DNA of 64,000 nt from NCBI RefSeq assembly GCF_023502235.1, contig NZ_JAMFLY010000001.1, positions 1,550,001-1,614,000 of the forward strand, in the 5' to 3' direction. The position numbers and the translations under genes are program-made. The notes under the pieces are model-generated. The model was not told where the DNA came from. It saw only the letters and a list, made by a program, of their open reading frames with translations, and made no database searches. Source of the DNA: Flagellimonas myxillae. Its GTDB lineage: Bacteria > Bacteroidota > Bacteroidia > Flavobacteriales > Flavobacteriaceae. Shown here piece after piece: positions 54,585 to 63,060 of this stretch. Each line of letters begins with the position of its first letter. The stretch's first letter is position 1.

Positions 54585-55742
54585 TTATAAAACCTTCAGC
54601 GGATTTGAGATTTTCAACCCAAAATCGGACAAATAGTGCTCCCACTCCTCTTGTGAGCTAAACTGTCCACTTTTTTTCCAACCGAAACCTGCGTAATAGA
54701 TTACCTTGCCATCTTTTACATCAAGATGGGCAAAGACATTGTTCAAATCGGCATGATCTCTGACGTACTTTTCATGGCCTGAAAAGATATCTGGGGAAAC
54801 CACAATACCCATCCCCAGTTCGGAATCGGCATGGGGTTGCCAATAACTCAGCCATCCTTCTTTTTTGTTGACGGATACTGCGCCGTCATTTTCATGAAGA
54901 CTGAGTCCTGCGGAAATGGTCTCGGTTCCTTGCAGAAATACCTCATATCTGGATAGATTGCTTCCACGGTCCAAACTGATGGTCTTGGATTCCTTTATTC
55001 CATTGCCATTGGAGTCCCAATCGCCTATTTCGATATGAAAACTGGTTCGGATGGGCCCAGTAGTAATAGTACGCCATTGCTTGAAATTCTTGGAAGAGTG
55101 ATAGGTCGTGTCTTTTTTGATGGCCAATCCACCTACGCCACGACTTGCCCCCACATGAAAGTTATCCAACCCCTCTCCATCGTCTTCGTGATAGCTTCCA
55201 TCAGTGTTCAATTCCTTGTTGTACCATTTGTTGATTATGGGATACTCGACCCGTTTTAACCAGGCGTCGACACCGCTGGTCAAGGTCCCCCCTGCTATAC
55301 CTTCTTCGGCCATTTTTTGGGCCGTTGGTCCAAAAACCCTAAAAGCTACCCGGTTGTTTTCCCAAGTATAGTCGTCCATTCGCTCTGGCACAAAACGGGA
55401 ATAGCAGAAAGCCTTGGCCCTAGGGCGGTCGGAATGGTGAATTTGGATCAGTTCAAATTTTCGTTCCGAATTGGGTTCCATTTTAGGTTGGAACAAGAGC
55501 ACATCGGCATATTGATCCTTATCGGTATCCACTCCTTGGGAAACCATGACTTCCTGGGTCTCCACATCCCGAATTCCATAGTTGTTGAGATTGTCAACAC
55601 CTAAAAATTCGCTGGTCAACTCTACCGTTTCAAAGCTCCTTGGTAGATCCAAATCGTTCTGGACAACGAACTTAAATCCAGAATCCTTGGGTGCACAAGA
55701 CGTCACAACCACGCCTATAAGAACAAATAGTTTTTTACACAT
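54585..55742 (-). CDS. DUF4861 domain lipoprotein
   Basis: The 385-residue protein has a lipoprotein signal (V-T-S-C16) and one domain matching DUF4861. Its signs are a Y-A-D-V-L-L-F-Q-P region and W-E-N-N-R-V-A-F-R-V-F-G-P near residue 130. A D-D-G-E-G-L-D-N-F-H-V-G-A-S-R-G-V-G-G block follows, and the C-terminus has Y-Y-A-G-F-G-W-K-K-S-G. DUF4861 genes recur in loci for uronate-containing polysaccharides such as pectin or ulvan, but I know of no settled activity for this one. It lies 15 bp after kduI and is co-transcribed with it. Confidence 0.87.
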   Translation of the reverse strand: MCKKLFVLIGVVVTSCAPKDSGFKFVVQNDLDLPRSFETVELTSEFLGVDNLNNYGIRDVETQEVMVSQGVDTDKDQYADVLLFQPKMEPNSERKFELIQIHHSDRPRAKAFCYSRFVPERMDDYTWENNRVAFRVFGPTAQKMAEEGIAGGTLTSGVDAWLKRVEYPIINKWYNKELNTDGSYHEDDGEGLDNFHVGASRGVGGLAIKKDTTYHSSKNFKQWRTITTGPIRTSFHIEIGDWDSNGNGIKESKTISLDRGSNLSRYEVFLQGTETISAGLSLHENDGAVSVNKKEGWLSYWQPHADSELGMGIVVSPDIFSGHEKYVRDHADLNNVFAHLDVKDGKVIYYAGFGWKKSGQFSSQEEWEHYLSDFGLKISNPLKVL

Positions 55743-55757
55743 AATCCTATAATAGAT

Positions 55758-56597
55758 TTATCGAAGTTCGGTTATTTCGGCTTTATCCATATCGGAATAG
55801 TCCAGATTTTCACCTGCCATGCCCCAAATAAAAGTATAGTTGGATGTTCCAGACCCGCAATGTATGGACCAAGGTGGAGAAATGACAGCTTGGTGGTTGT
55901 GCACCCAGATATGCCTGGTTTCGTTGGGTTGTCCCATAAAATGACAGACCGCTTGGTCCTCTGGCACATCCAAATAAAAATAGATTTCCATGCGTCGGTC
56001 GTGCACATGCGCTGGCATGGTGTTCCAAACACTACCAGTTTTTAGGGTGGTCATTCCCATTTGCAATTGGCAAGTGGTCACCACACCGCCTATGATTATT
56101 TGGCTCACGGTTCTATGGTTGGCAGTTTCCAAACTTCCTAGTTCGAACTGATTGGCGTCTGCCAAACTTATCTTTTTGGTGGGGTAACTTGTGTGGGCAG
56201 GTGCTGAATTAAAATAAAATTTAGCCGGATGTTCTGGGTTCGAACTTTTAAATACAACCAGCTTTTTACCTTGGCCCACATAAAGGGCATCTTTATGGTC
56301 CAATTGAAACACTTCTCCGTCCACTTCAATAATGCCGGAATCCCCAACGTTGATAATTCCCAATTCCCTGCGTTGAAGAAAATATTCCGCTTTCAAAGCA
56401 TCAGCAGTTTCAAGCTTTATAGGCTCAAGGGGGACAACAGAACCTACAAGATATCGGTCGTAATGGGAATAGGTCATCTTGATCTCACCCGCTTGCATTA
56501 AGTCGTCAATCAAAAACTCGTCACGCAATTGCGTGGTATCGTATTGCTTAACAGCTTCTGGGCTGGATGCATATCTACTTTCGAAAATTGGATTCAT
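55758..56597 (-). CDS. kduI: 5-dehydro-4-deoxy-D-glucuronate isomerase
   Basis: The 279-residue protein is full-length KduI. The zinc ligands are visible in P-A-H197-V-H199-D-R-R-M-E204 and S-I-H246-C-G-S-G. It converts 4-deoxy-L-threo-5-hexosulose uronate, the form taken by unsaturated uronates after release, to the 2,5-diketo acid, which KduD then reduces. KduD, KdgK and KdgA are not in the window. It is the first gene of the kduI-DUF4861-sulfatase unit and is divergent from the LacI regulator, with a shared palindromic operator. Confidence 0.96.
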   Translation of the reverse strand: MNPIFESRYASSPEAVKQYDTTQLRDEFLIDDLMQAGEIKMTYSHYDRYLVGSVVPLEPIKLETADALKAEYFLQRRELGIINVGDSGIIEVDGEVFQLDHKDALYVGQGKKLVVFKSSNPEHPAKFYFNSAPAHTSYPTKKISLADANQFELGSLETANHRTVSQIIIGGVVTTCQLQMGMTTLKTGSVWNTMPAHVHDRRMEIYFYLDVPEDQAVCHFMGQPNETRHIWVHNHQAVISPPWSIHCGSGTSNYTFIWGMAGENLDYSDMDKAEITELR

Positions 56598-56632
56598 GTT
56601 GAAGTGTGTTTAAAGGTAGCGCACAAAACTAG

Positions 56633-56640
56633 CAAAATTA
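56633..56640 (-). promoter_or_regulatory. Candidate -7 element of the kduI operon
   Basis: On the minus strand TAATTTTG fits TAnnTTTG exactly and lies 2 bp from the palindromic operator. A repressor bound there would block it. TAGTTTTG nearer the gene is a second option. Confidence 0.4.
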
Positions 56641-56642
56641 AG

Positions 56643-56660
56643 AATACAATCGATTGTATT
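56643..56660. promoter_or_regulatory. Perfect 18-bp palindromic operator between kduI and its LacI regulator
   Basis: AATACAATCGATTGTATT is a perfect palindrome with a central CG, the usual form of LacI/GalR operators. It lies in the 106-bp space between divergent kduI and the regulator gene, just upstream of the kduI -7 element. It probably controls both directions. Confidence 0.75.
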
Positions 56661-56703
56661 TTTTTATATATTTAGACCCACGGCCTGGTTCAAGGGCCTG
56701 TTT

Positions 56704-57744
56704 ATGCAAAACAATACTATAACCATACACGATATTGCAGCGGCTCTTAAGATTGACAGTTCCACGGTCTCAAGGGCCTTGAACAACAGCCCCAGAGTGA
56801 CCCAAAAAACCAAGGAGCGTATTTGGGCAAAGGCCGAGGAAATGGGCTACCAACGCAATGTCCTGGCCTCAAATCTTAGAAAAAGTAAGACCAACACCCT
56901 AGGCATCATTGTACCCAGGATTTCAAGATATTTCTTTTCCTCCGCAATTGCAGGTATCGAAGAAACCGCCTTTGAAGCGGGTTACAATGTGATCATCTGC
57001 CAATCCCTGGAAAAGCTGGAACGAGAAAAAAACTTGATTCAGACCTTGGTTGCAAACCGGGTTGATGGGATCATTATGTCCATTTCCATGGAAACCATGG
57101 ATTACGACCATTTGGAAGGTGCCAAAAAAAATGGTATTCCTACAGTTTTTTTTGATAGACATTGTGACATTCCTGGCAACAACAATGTACTGCTGGATGA
57201 TTACAAGGGAAGTTTCGATGCCACGCAGCATCTCATCGCCCAAGGATGCAAGAACATTGCACATTTGGGAGGCCCAAAAAGTTTGTTGCTCTATCAAAAT
57301 CGATTTAATGGCTATAAGGATGCACTTGTTCAAAATGGCTACCCCTTTCGACAAGAATTGGTCTTTGATTCCAGATTAATGGAAAAGGACGGTGCGGAGG
57401 CGGCCCAAAAAATTCTAGGGACCAATACTGAAATTGATGGGATATTTTCAGCTAACGATGTTGCTGCCATTGGGGCCATGCAATACTTAAAAGGTAGAAA
57501 TGTCAAAATTCCGGAGGAAATTGCAGTTACTGGTTTTAGCAATGGTCCAACATCTGCTGTTATAGAACCATCATTGACTACCGTTGATCAATCTGGGGAG
57601 AAAATGGGAAAATTGGCTACCGAACTGTTGATCAAACAAATCAACTCAAAACCCAAGACCCTGTCCCCAGAGACCATCATCCTTGAACCCTCCTTAATTG
57701 AACGTGAATCGACAAGAAAAAAAATAACCAACCCAACAAAATGA
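56704..57744 (+). CDS. LacI-family regulator of the uronide locus
   Basis: The 346-residue protein has the HTH I-T-I-H-D-I-A-A-A-L-K-I-D-S-S-T-V-S-R-A-L at residues about 5-26, a hinge and a sugar-binding-like effector domain. It is the first gene of the GH88/TRAP operon: its stop overlaps the GH88 start by 4 nt (ATGA). The likely ligand is a deoxy-keto uronate, by analogy with KdgR-type control, and the palindrome at 56643 is the likely site. It is distinct from the xyl-operon LacI regulator. A TATATTTA -7-like element lies at 56667-56674. Confidence 0.93.
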   Translation: MQNNTITIHDIAAALKIDSSTVSRALNNSPRVTQKTKERIWAKAEEMGYQRNVLASNLRKSKTNTLGIIVPRISRYFFSSAIAGIEETAFEAGYNVIICQSLEKLEREKNLIQTLVANRVDGIIMSISMETMDYDHLEGAKKNGIPTVFFDRHCDIPGNNNVLLDDYKGSFDATQHLIAQGCKNIAHLGGPKSLLLYQNRFNGYKDALVQNGYPFRQELVFDSRLMEKDGAEAAQKILGTNTEIDGIFSANDVAAIGAMQYLKGRNVKIPEEIAVTGFSNGPTSAVIEPSLTTVDQSGEKMGKLATELLIKQINSKPKTLSPETIILEPSLIERESTRKKITNPTK

Positions 57745-58928
57745 AACACTCCCAACTTTTAACGGTATTCGTACTTTGCAGCTTGGCCGTCTCATGCGGT
57801 AAAAAACAAAATTCCATTGATGCCGATGCACTTATTGCCAAAACCGAAAAGCAATTGAACCTCCTGCTTGGGGAAGCGGAAAAAGCCAATCGAATTCCCA
57901 GGACCCTTAATGCAGAAAGAGAAATTCATTGGACCATGGAGTCGTTTGACTGGACAGAGGGTTTTTTTCCGGGTAGCTGCTGGTATTTGTACCAACATAC
58001 CCAGAACGACTTATGGAAAAAGTCTGCGGAAAAGTTTCAGGCGCAGTACGAATCCCATAAATACAGCATAAACAACCACGACCTTGGATTTATTTTCAAT
58101 TGCTCTTATGGACATGGTTATAAACTTACCCAAAATCCCAGTTTTAAGGAGGTTATGATAACCGCCGCAGACTCACTTATCACAAGGTTCAATCCCGAGG
58201 TTGGTTGCATAAAGAGCTGGGATGTTGACCGTGGATGGCAATCCCAACGAGGGTGGAAATTTCCTGTTATTGTGGATAATATGATGAACCTGGAGCTATT
58301 GTTCGAGGTTTCAAAACTTACCAACAATTCCAAATATGCAGATATCGCCATTAGGCATGCGAATACCACCCTTAAAAACCACTTCCGAACTGATAACAGT
58401 TCCTATCACGTAGTGGATTACGACCCTGAAACTGGTGAAGTACGAAGTAAACAAACGGCACAAGGCCATTCCCATGAAAGTTCATGGGCCCGCGGGCAGG
58501 CTTGGGGCCTTTATGGTTTTACCTTGTGTTATCGGTATACCCAAAATCCAGCATATTTGGAGCTTGCTGAGAAAATAGCCCGTTTCATCGTCGAGCATAA
58601 AAATCTTCCAGATGACAAAATTCCGTATTGGGATTTTGATGCTCCCAGCATTCCAGAGGAACCCAGGGATGCCTCTGCTGCAGCAATCATGGTTTCTGCT
58701 CTGTTGGAACTTGACAGCTATAGCGAACAGTCCTATACATCCACAATTGAACAAATGTTATCTTCGTTGGCCTCCCCTTCCTATACATCTGGTGATGGTG
58801 AGAACAAAGGTTTCGTATTGGATCATTCGGTGGGTAGTATTCCACATGGGGCAGAAATTGACGTTCCCTTGAACTATGCAGATTACTATTATTTGGAAGC
58901 ATTAAGCCGTTATAAAAATCAATATTAA
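57741..58928 (+). CDS. GH88 unsaturated glucuronyl hydrolase, lipoprotein
   Basis: The 395-residue protein has a lipoprotein signal (A-V-S-C19) and an (alpha/alpha)6 barrel. Family marks are W-T-E-G-F-F-P-G, N-H-D114-L-G-F and V-I-V-D179-N-M-M-N-L-E, which supply the two catalytic Asp residues, and S-S-W-A-R-G-Q-A-W-G. It hydrates the C4-C5 double bond of the unsaturated uronic acid left by polysaccharide lyases, releasing the uronate and shortening the oligosaccharide. Lipidation suggests it acts in the periplasm or at a membrane surface. The lyase that would make its substrate is not in view. Confidence 0.95.
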   Translation: MKHSQLLTVFVLCSLAVSCGKKQNSIDADALIAKTEKQLNLLLGEAEKANRIPRTLNAEREIHWTMESFDWTEGFFPGSCWYLYQHTQNDLWKKSAEKFQAQYESHKYSINNHDLGFIFNCSYGHGYKLTQNPSFKEVMITAADSLITRFNPEVGCIKSWDVDRGWQSQRGWKFPVIVDNMMNLELLFEVSKLTNNSKYADIAIRHANTTLKNHFRTDNSSYHVVDYDPETGEVRSKQTAQGHSHESSWARGQAWGLYGFTLCYRYTQNPAYLELAEKIARFIVEHKNLPDDKIPYWDFDAPSIPEEPRDASAAAIMVSALLELDSYSEQSYTSTIEQMLSSLASPSYTSGDGENKGFVLDHSVGSIPHGAEIDVPLNYADYYYLEALSRYKNQY

Positions 58929-58931
58929 GGT

Positions 58932-59933
58932 ATGGTAAAACGTAACCACATTCATAAAATCTTAATCCGTTCGTTGGCTATTGTCACTACATTAACGATG
59001 TTTCTTGCTTGCGATACGAGCGGTGGGATAAGGACAATTAAATTGGCCCACGGCTTGGACGTTAAACATTCCGTACACTTGGCCATGGTGCAAATGGGAG
59101 AGGATCTAGACAGCATTTCCAATGGACAAATGCGTTTGGAAATATACCCCAGTCAGCAATTGGGTACCGAACGGCAATGTCTGGAATTGCTCCAACTTGG
59201 GGCTTTGGACATGACCAAGGTTTCCGTTGGGGTTCTCGAGAATTTTGCCCCCAAAATGAAGGTGCTTGGACTTCCTTTTATGTTTCGTGACAGGGAACAC
59301 TCCTTCCAAGTATTGGACGGACCTATTGGACAACAGCTGTTGGACGAAGGCGAAAAATATTGGCTCAAGGGGTTGGGTTACTACGATGCAGGTTCCCGTA
59401 GTTTCTATACCAAGGACCGGCCTGTATATAAACCTGAAGATTTGGACGGGCTCAAAATCCGGGTTATGGAAAGTGTTACGGCCATGGAAATGGTGAATGG
59501 CCTTGGAGGTGCAGCTACGCCTATTTCTTGGGGAGAGCTTTATACCTCCTTACAACAAGGTGTGGTGGACGGTGCGGAGAACAATCCTCCCAGTTTCTAT
59601 CTCTCGAGACATTACGAGGTCTGTAAGTACTACTCCCTTGATGAGCATACGGTACTGCCCGATGTGGTTTTAGCAAGCACCCACACCTGGAACAAGCTTA
59701 ATTCCCAAGAGCAACAATGGCTTAAGCAAGCGGTGGACCTTTCGGTGGTGCACCAAAGAAAGCTTTGGGCCTCATCGGAACAAGAGGCATTGGAAGCCGT
59801 GCAAAAAGCGGGCGTAGAAATCATAAAGCCCGATAAAACCTTATTTGCCGAAAAACTTAAATCCAACATGGACAAATACAAGGAGGACGAGACATTTCGC
59901 GAGTTAATCATTAAAATCCAGCAAACCCAATAG
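58932..59933 (+). CDS. TRAP transporter substrate-binding protein (DctP family), lipoprotein
   Basis: The protein has 333 residues. The DctP fold is marked by I-K-L-A-H-G-L, F-P/Y-P-S-Q-Q-L-G-T-E-R, the acid-binding Arg in G-L-K-I-R-V-M-E and Q-G-V-V-D-G-A-E-N-N-P. It should bind an organic acid, here probably a uronate or a sugar-acid product, and pass it to the membrane parts that follow. Unusually, the signal ends in a lipobox (F-L-A-C27) with Asp next, so it should be membrane-anchored. The gaps to the next genes are 2 bp each. Confidence 0.94.
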   Translation: MVKRNHIHKILIRSLAIVTTLTMFLACDTSGGIRTIKLAHGLDVKHSVHLAMVQMGEDLDSISNGQMRLEIYPSQQLGTERQCLELLQLGALDMTKVSVGVLENFAPKMKVLGLPFMFRDREHSFQVLDGPIGQQLLDEGEKYWLKGLGYYDAGSRSFYTKDRPVYKPEDLDGLKIRVMESVTAMEMVNGLGGAATPISWGELYTSLQQGVVDGAENNPPSFYLSRHYEVCKYYSLDEHTVLPDVVLASTHTWNKLNSQEQQWLKQAVDLSVVHQRKLWASSEQEALEAVQKAGVEIIKPDKTLFAEKLKSNMDKYKEDETFRELIIKIQQTQ

Positions 59934-59935
59934 TT

Positions 59936-60394
59936 ATGGAATTACGCAATAAAGTGGACCTGGTCATAGGCAGGGCCTTGATTATAATCATGGCCATAAT
60001 GGTCGTTAATGTGCTATGGCAAGTTTTTAGTCGGTATATCTTGGGATCTCCCAGTTCCTTCACGGATGAGCTTGCGCGTTATTTAATGATTTGGCTCGGG
60101 GTTTTGGGAGCGGCCTTCGTGGCCGGAAAAAATGGACATGTCGCCATTGACCTTATCCCTTCAAAATTGAATGCGAAATCGCAAAAAACAGTCAAAAAGG
60201 TTGTTGCCATTTTAATCATTCTATTCAGCTTAACGGCCTTGGTGATAGGAGGCTCCCGGCTAGTGTACATAACCTATGTGCTTCAACAATATTCCCCAGC
60301 CTTGCAACTGCCTTTGGCCATAGTGTATTTGGTGCTTCCCATAAGTGGAATGCTCATCATTTATTATAAAATTCTTGACCTAAAAAACCTATAA
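59936..60394 (+). CDS. TRAP transporter small membrane subunit (DctQ family)
   Basis: This 152-residue protein has four transmembrane segments, as usual. It contains the typical R-Y-I-L-G-S-P-S-S-F-T-D-E-L-A-R-Y-L-M-I-W-L motif. It works with DctM and the binding protein encoded on either side. Function in uronate uptake is inferred from the locus. Confidence 0.94.
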   Translation: MELRNKVDLVIGRALIIIMAIMVVNVLWQVFSRYILGSPSSFTDELARYLMIWLGVLGAAFVAGKNGHVAIDLIPSKLNAKSQKTVKKVVAILIILFSLTALVIGGSRLVYITYVLQQYSPALQLPLAIVYLVLPISGMLIIYYKILDLKNL

Positions 60395-60396
60395 GC

Positions 60397-61695
60397 ATGG
60401 AGTATGTTCCCATTTTAACCCTCGTATTGAGTTTTATTGTACTCCTGTCCATCGGCACTCCTGTGGCTTGGAGTATCGCCATTTCTTCCCTATTGACCAT
60501 GTTGGTTAGTATTCCTGTACTACCTGCCTTTACAGCCGTGTCGCAACGGATTGGAGCTGGGCTTGATAGCTTTGCCCTGCTGGCCATCCCCTTTTTTGTT
60601 CTATCCGGAGAATTGATGAATAAAGGAGGTATCGCACATCGCTTAATCGCATTTGCCAAAACCTTGGTGGGTGCCCTCCCAGGAGGGCTAGCCCTGATCA
60701 ATATTATTTCGGCCATGTTGATGGGCGCCATTGCTGGTTCGGCCCTTGCTTCGGCCTCAGCAATGGGAAGTATTTTAGGGCCTGAAATGGAAAAAGATGG
60801 CTATTCGAAGGAATTTGGGGCCGCTGTGAACATAACGTCGGCAACTACCGGCCTGTTGATCCCTCCAAGCAATATTTTGATCGTGTACTCCTTGGCCAGT
60901 GGGGGCGCCTCTATTGCAGCCTTATTTTTGGCCGGGTACATTCCCGGGATACTAACGGGGGCATTCCTTATGTTGGTGGCATCCATTTGGGCAAAAAGAA
61001 AAGGGTATCAACTTGGGAAAAGGAGTTCCATGAAAAAAGTGGTCAAGAACTTTTTTACCGCGCTGCCCAGTCTTTTTATGCTGGTTGTGGTAATCGGTGG
61101 TATCGTTACAGGAATATTTACTGCCACTGAAGCTTCTGCCATTGCTGTGCTTTATAGCCTTGTCCTAGGGTTTATTTACAAGGAAATTTCATTTAAGAAG
61201 CTTCCAAAGATTCTGTTGGATTCCTCGGCGACAACCGCGGTGGTAATGTTGCTAATTGGAGCTTCGATGAGTATGTCCTGGGCCCTTTCCTACGAAAATA
61301 TCCCTCAGGACATAAGTACCGCCTTGTTGGCCTTGAGTGACAACAAGATTGTGGTGTTGATCATCATCAATCTATTGCTGCTTTTTGTTGGAATATTTAT
61401 GGATATGACCCCGGCCGTTTTGATATTTACGCCAATCTTTCTTCCGGTCGTTGCCAAATTGGGAATTGACCCCGTTCACTTTGGAATTATTATGATTTTA
61501 AACCTGTGCATTGGACTTTGTACACCCCCGGTAGGGTCGGTCCTGTTTGTTGGGGTCGGAATTGCAAAGACCACTATTGAAAAGGTTGTCCGGCCTTTGC
61601 TACCCCTATTTGTAGCAATGATTGTGGCCTTGCTCTTGATTACCTATTTCCCCCAATTAAGCCTGTGGTTACCCAAACTTTTTGGTCTAATGTAA
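60397..61695 (+). CDS. TRAP transporter large permease (DctM family)
   Basis: The 432-residue permease has about 12 transmembrane helices. Typical parts are A-I-P-F-F-V-L-S-G-E-L-M-N-K-G-G-I, the A-G-S-A-L-A-S-A-S-A-M-G block and I-P-P-S-N-I-L-I-V-Y-S. It forms the sodium-driven transport path. It ends the LacI-GH88-TRAP operon and converges on an orphan secreted protein gene 25 bp away. Confidence 0.96.
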   Translation: MEYVPILTLVLSFIVLLSIGTPVAWSIAISSLLTMLVSIPVLPAFTAVSQRIGAGLDSFALLAIPFFVLSGELMNKGGIAHRLIAFAKTLVGALPGGLALINIISAMLMGAIAGSALASASAMGSILGPEMEKDGYSKEFGAAVNITSATTGLLIPPSNILIVYSLASGGASIAALFLAGYIPGILTGAFLMLVASIWAKRKGYQLGKRSSMKKVVKNFFTALPSLFMLVVVIGGIVTGIFTATEASAIAVLYSLVLGFIYKEISFKKLPKILLDSSATTAVVMLLIGASMSMSWALSYENIPQDISTALLALSDNKIVVLIIINLLLLFVGIFMDMTPAVLIFTPIFLPVVAKLGIDPVHFGIIMILNLCIGLCTPPVGSVLFVGVGIAKTTIEKVVRPLLPLFVAMIVALLLITYFPQLSLWLPKLFGLM

Positions 61696-61720
61696 TGTTG
61701 AAATTTTTTGGAAATGGGTT

Positions 61721-62398
61721 TCACCCATGCTGAGTATAGTGAAAATTGATAATCTTGACCAAATCATCAGGCTTATCAATAGACAATTTATGTTCCTTGA
61801 TATATGCCTTCATAGCTTTGGAATTATGGTCGAAAAAGGAGATAAAGGACTTCATCTTTTGTGGTATCCGCAATAATGGAGCGCCAGGGTTTTTCGAGAT
61901 ATAAAACTCACGCCTCATTGTCTTAAAATGTGCAGGCTGTTCATCCGCATATCCTTGCGCCTGTACTTTCTTCATAAACTTTTTGCTTTCCTTTATATAG
62001 AGCTTTCGGCCCTTTATTGCGTCAAGTAACTCAAAGAAGGAAACTTCTGTTTTTCCTTTGGAATTTATGAACCTATGTGTCTCGTACGTTCTATTGGAAC
62101 CGTCCTGCAGAGTAACGGAATACGTTTTAGACTCATCAAGGACCACGACTTGTTTTTCCCCCATTAGAACTTCAATGGTTCCTTCCACTGCATTGAACCG
62201 TACCAAATAGGTCTTTTGGAATCCTTCAATTTTTGCTGGTGAAAACTTTTTGGTCAAATACGGAGAGCCTTCTGGACCTCCATACTTTTGAAGATAGAAA
62301 TTAGGTTCATAATAAACGTCCCCGAATTTGGTCCTTAATTGTTGTCCAACAGAGGAAACGTAGCTCAATACGAATAGGACTAGCATCAGTTTTTTCAC
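61721..62398 (-). CDS. Secreted protein of unknown function
   Basis: I start it at GTG (ending at 62398), which gives M-K-K-L-M-L-V-L-F-V-L-S-Y-V-S-S-V-G-Q, a good signal peptide; the ATG at 62446 would place 16 polar residues before it. The 225-residue product is basic, with a beta-rich middle (about 35-110) and a helical, lysine-rich C-terminal part. No known motif was recognised. It stands alone between the TRAP operon and the Rrf2 gene. Confidence 0.7.
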   Translation of the reverse strand: MKKLMLVLFVLSYVSSVGQQLRTKFGDVYYEPNFYLQKYGGPEGSPYLTKKFSPAKIEGFQKTYLVRFNAVEGTIEVLMGEKQVVVLDESKTYSVTLQDGSNRTYETHRFINSKGKTEVSFFELLDAIKGRKLYIKESKKFMKKVQAQGYADEQPAHFKTMRREFYISKNPGAPLLRIPQKMKSFISFFDHNSKAMKAYIKEHKLSIDKPDDLVKIINFHYTQHG

Positions 62399-62559
62399 AA
62401 TAGTCAGTATTTGATTTTTGTTCGTTTTTTGTTGGTTTAGGCACATATAATGTTCCTGAAGGATTCACATACCCAATCCCTTAAAATTATATCAAAAACC
62501 GAACCAATCAAACTTGTTGGCTTGGCAAAGTGTTGGCAAAAAGCTGAATACTCATTTCA

Positions 62560-62567
62560 TATATTTG
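62560..62567 (+). promoter_or_regulatory. Candidate -7 element and repeats upstream of the Rrf2 gene
   Basis: TATATTTG is an exact TAnnTTTG match, about 16 bp before the ATG. Two direct copies of TTGGCAAA lie upstream at 62522-62529 and 62533-62540, 11 bp apart, about one helical turn. They may bind a regulator. Confidence 0.35.
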
Positions 62568-62582
62568 ATAAAAAAATAGTTA

Positions 62583-63038
62583 ATGTTATCCAACGCAAGC
62601 AAATACGCTATTCGGGCCATTCTTTACCTAGGCATGGAGACCAAAAGAAAGGAGAAAATGGGAGTCAAGATAATCGCTGAAGCCCTGGATACACCACAAC
62701 CCTTTTTAGCCAAACTACTACAACAACTTGCCAAAAACAATTTGGTATCATCTTCCAAAGGTCCAACTGGTGGTTTTTTCTTGGAGGATTCAAACTTGGA
62801 AAATTCTATTTGGGATATTGTGAAATGCATTGATGGAACCGAAAAATTTGAGCGATGTTTTCTGGGCCTTCCGGATTGTAATGACGCCAATCCATGTCCG
62901 GTTCATTTTAGTGTGATTCCTTTCAAGAATAAAATCTATCGGGATTTTAAGGATAAATCCATCAAAGAATTTGTTGAAGAAATAAAACAGCGTGGAAGTT
63001 ATATTTCGCTAAAGGACTTTGACGCAATTCAAAAGTAG
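62583..63038 (+). CDS. Rrf2-family Fe-S-type transcriptional regulator
   Basis: The 151-residue protein has a winged helix (about 1-70, with M-L-S-N-A-S-K-Y-A-I-R-A and K-G-P-T-G-G-F-F). Three clustered cysteines (C92, C99, C105, spacing 6 and 5) are in the position used by Rrf2 proteins to hold an iron-sulfur cluster (IscR, NsrR). The gene lies next to, and faces, norD, so an NO-responsive (NsrR-like) role is plausible. Its target is not proven. The stop lies 22 bp from the end of norD. Confidence 0.92.
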   Translation: MLSNASKYAIRAILYLGMETKRKEKMGVKIIAEALDTPQPFLAKLLQQLAKNNLVSSSKGPTGGFFLEDSNLENSIWDIVKCIDGTEKFERCFLGLPDCNDANPCPVHFSVIPFKNKIYRDFKDKSIKEFVEEIKQRGSYISLKDFDAIQK

Positions 63039-63060
63039 TTTTACCAAATTTTCCTTGTTC

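Noticed and set aside
61714..61728. ATGGGT-TTC-ACCCAT hairpin considered as a terminator between converging genes
   Set aside because: Only a 6-bp stem, no T-run on the correct side for either strand, and it overlaps the coding end of the orphan gene.
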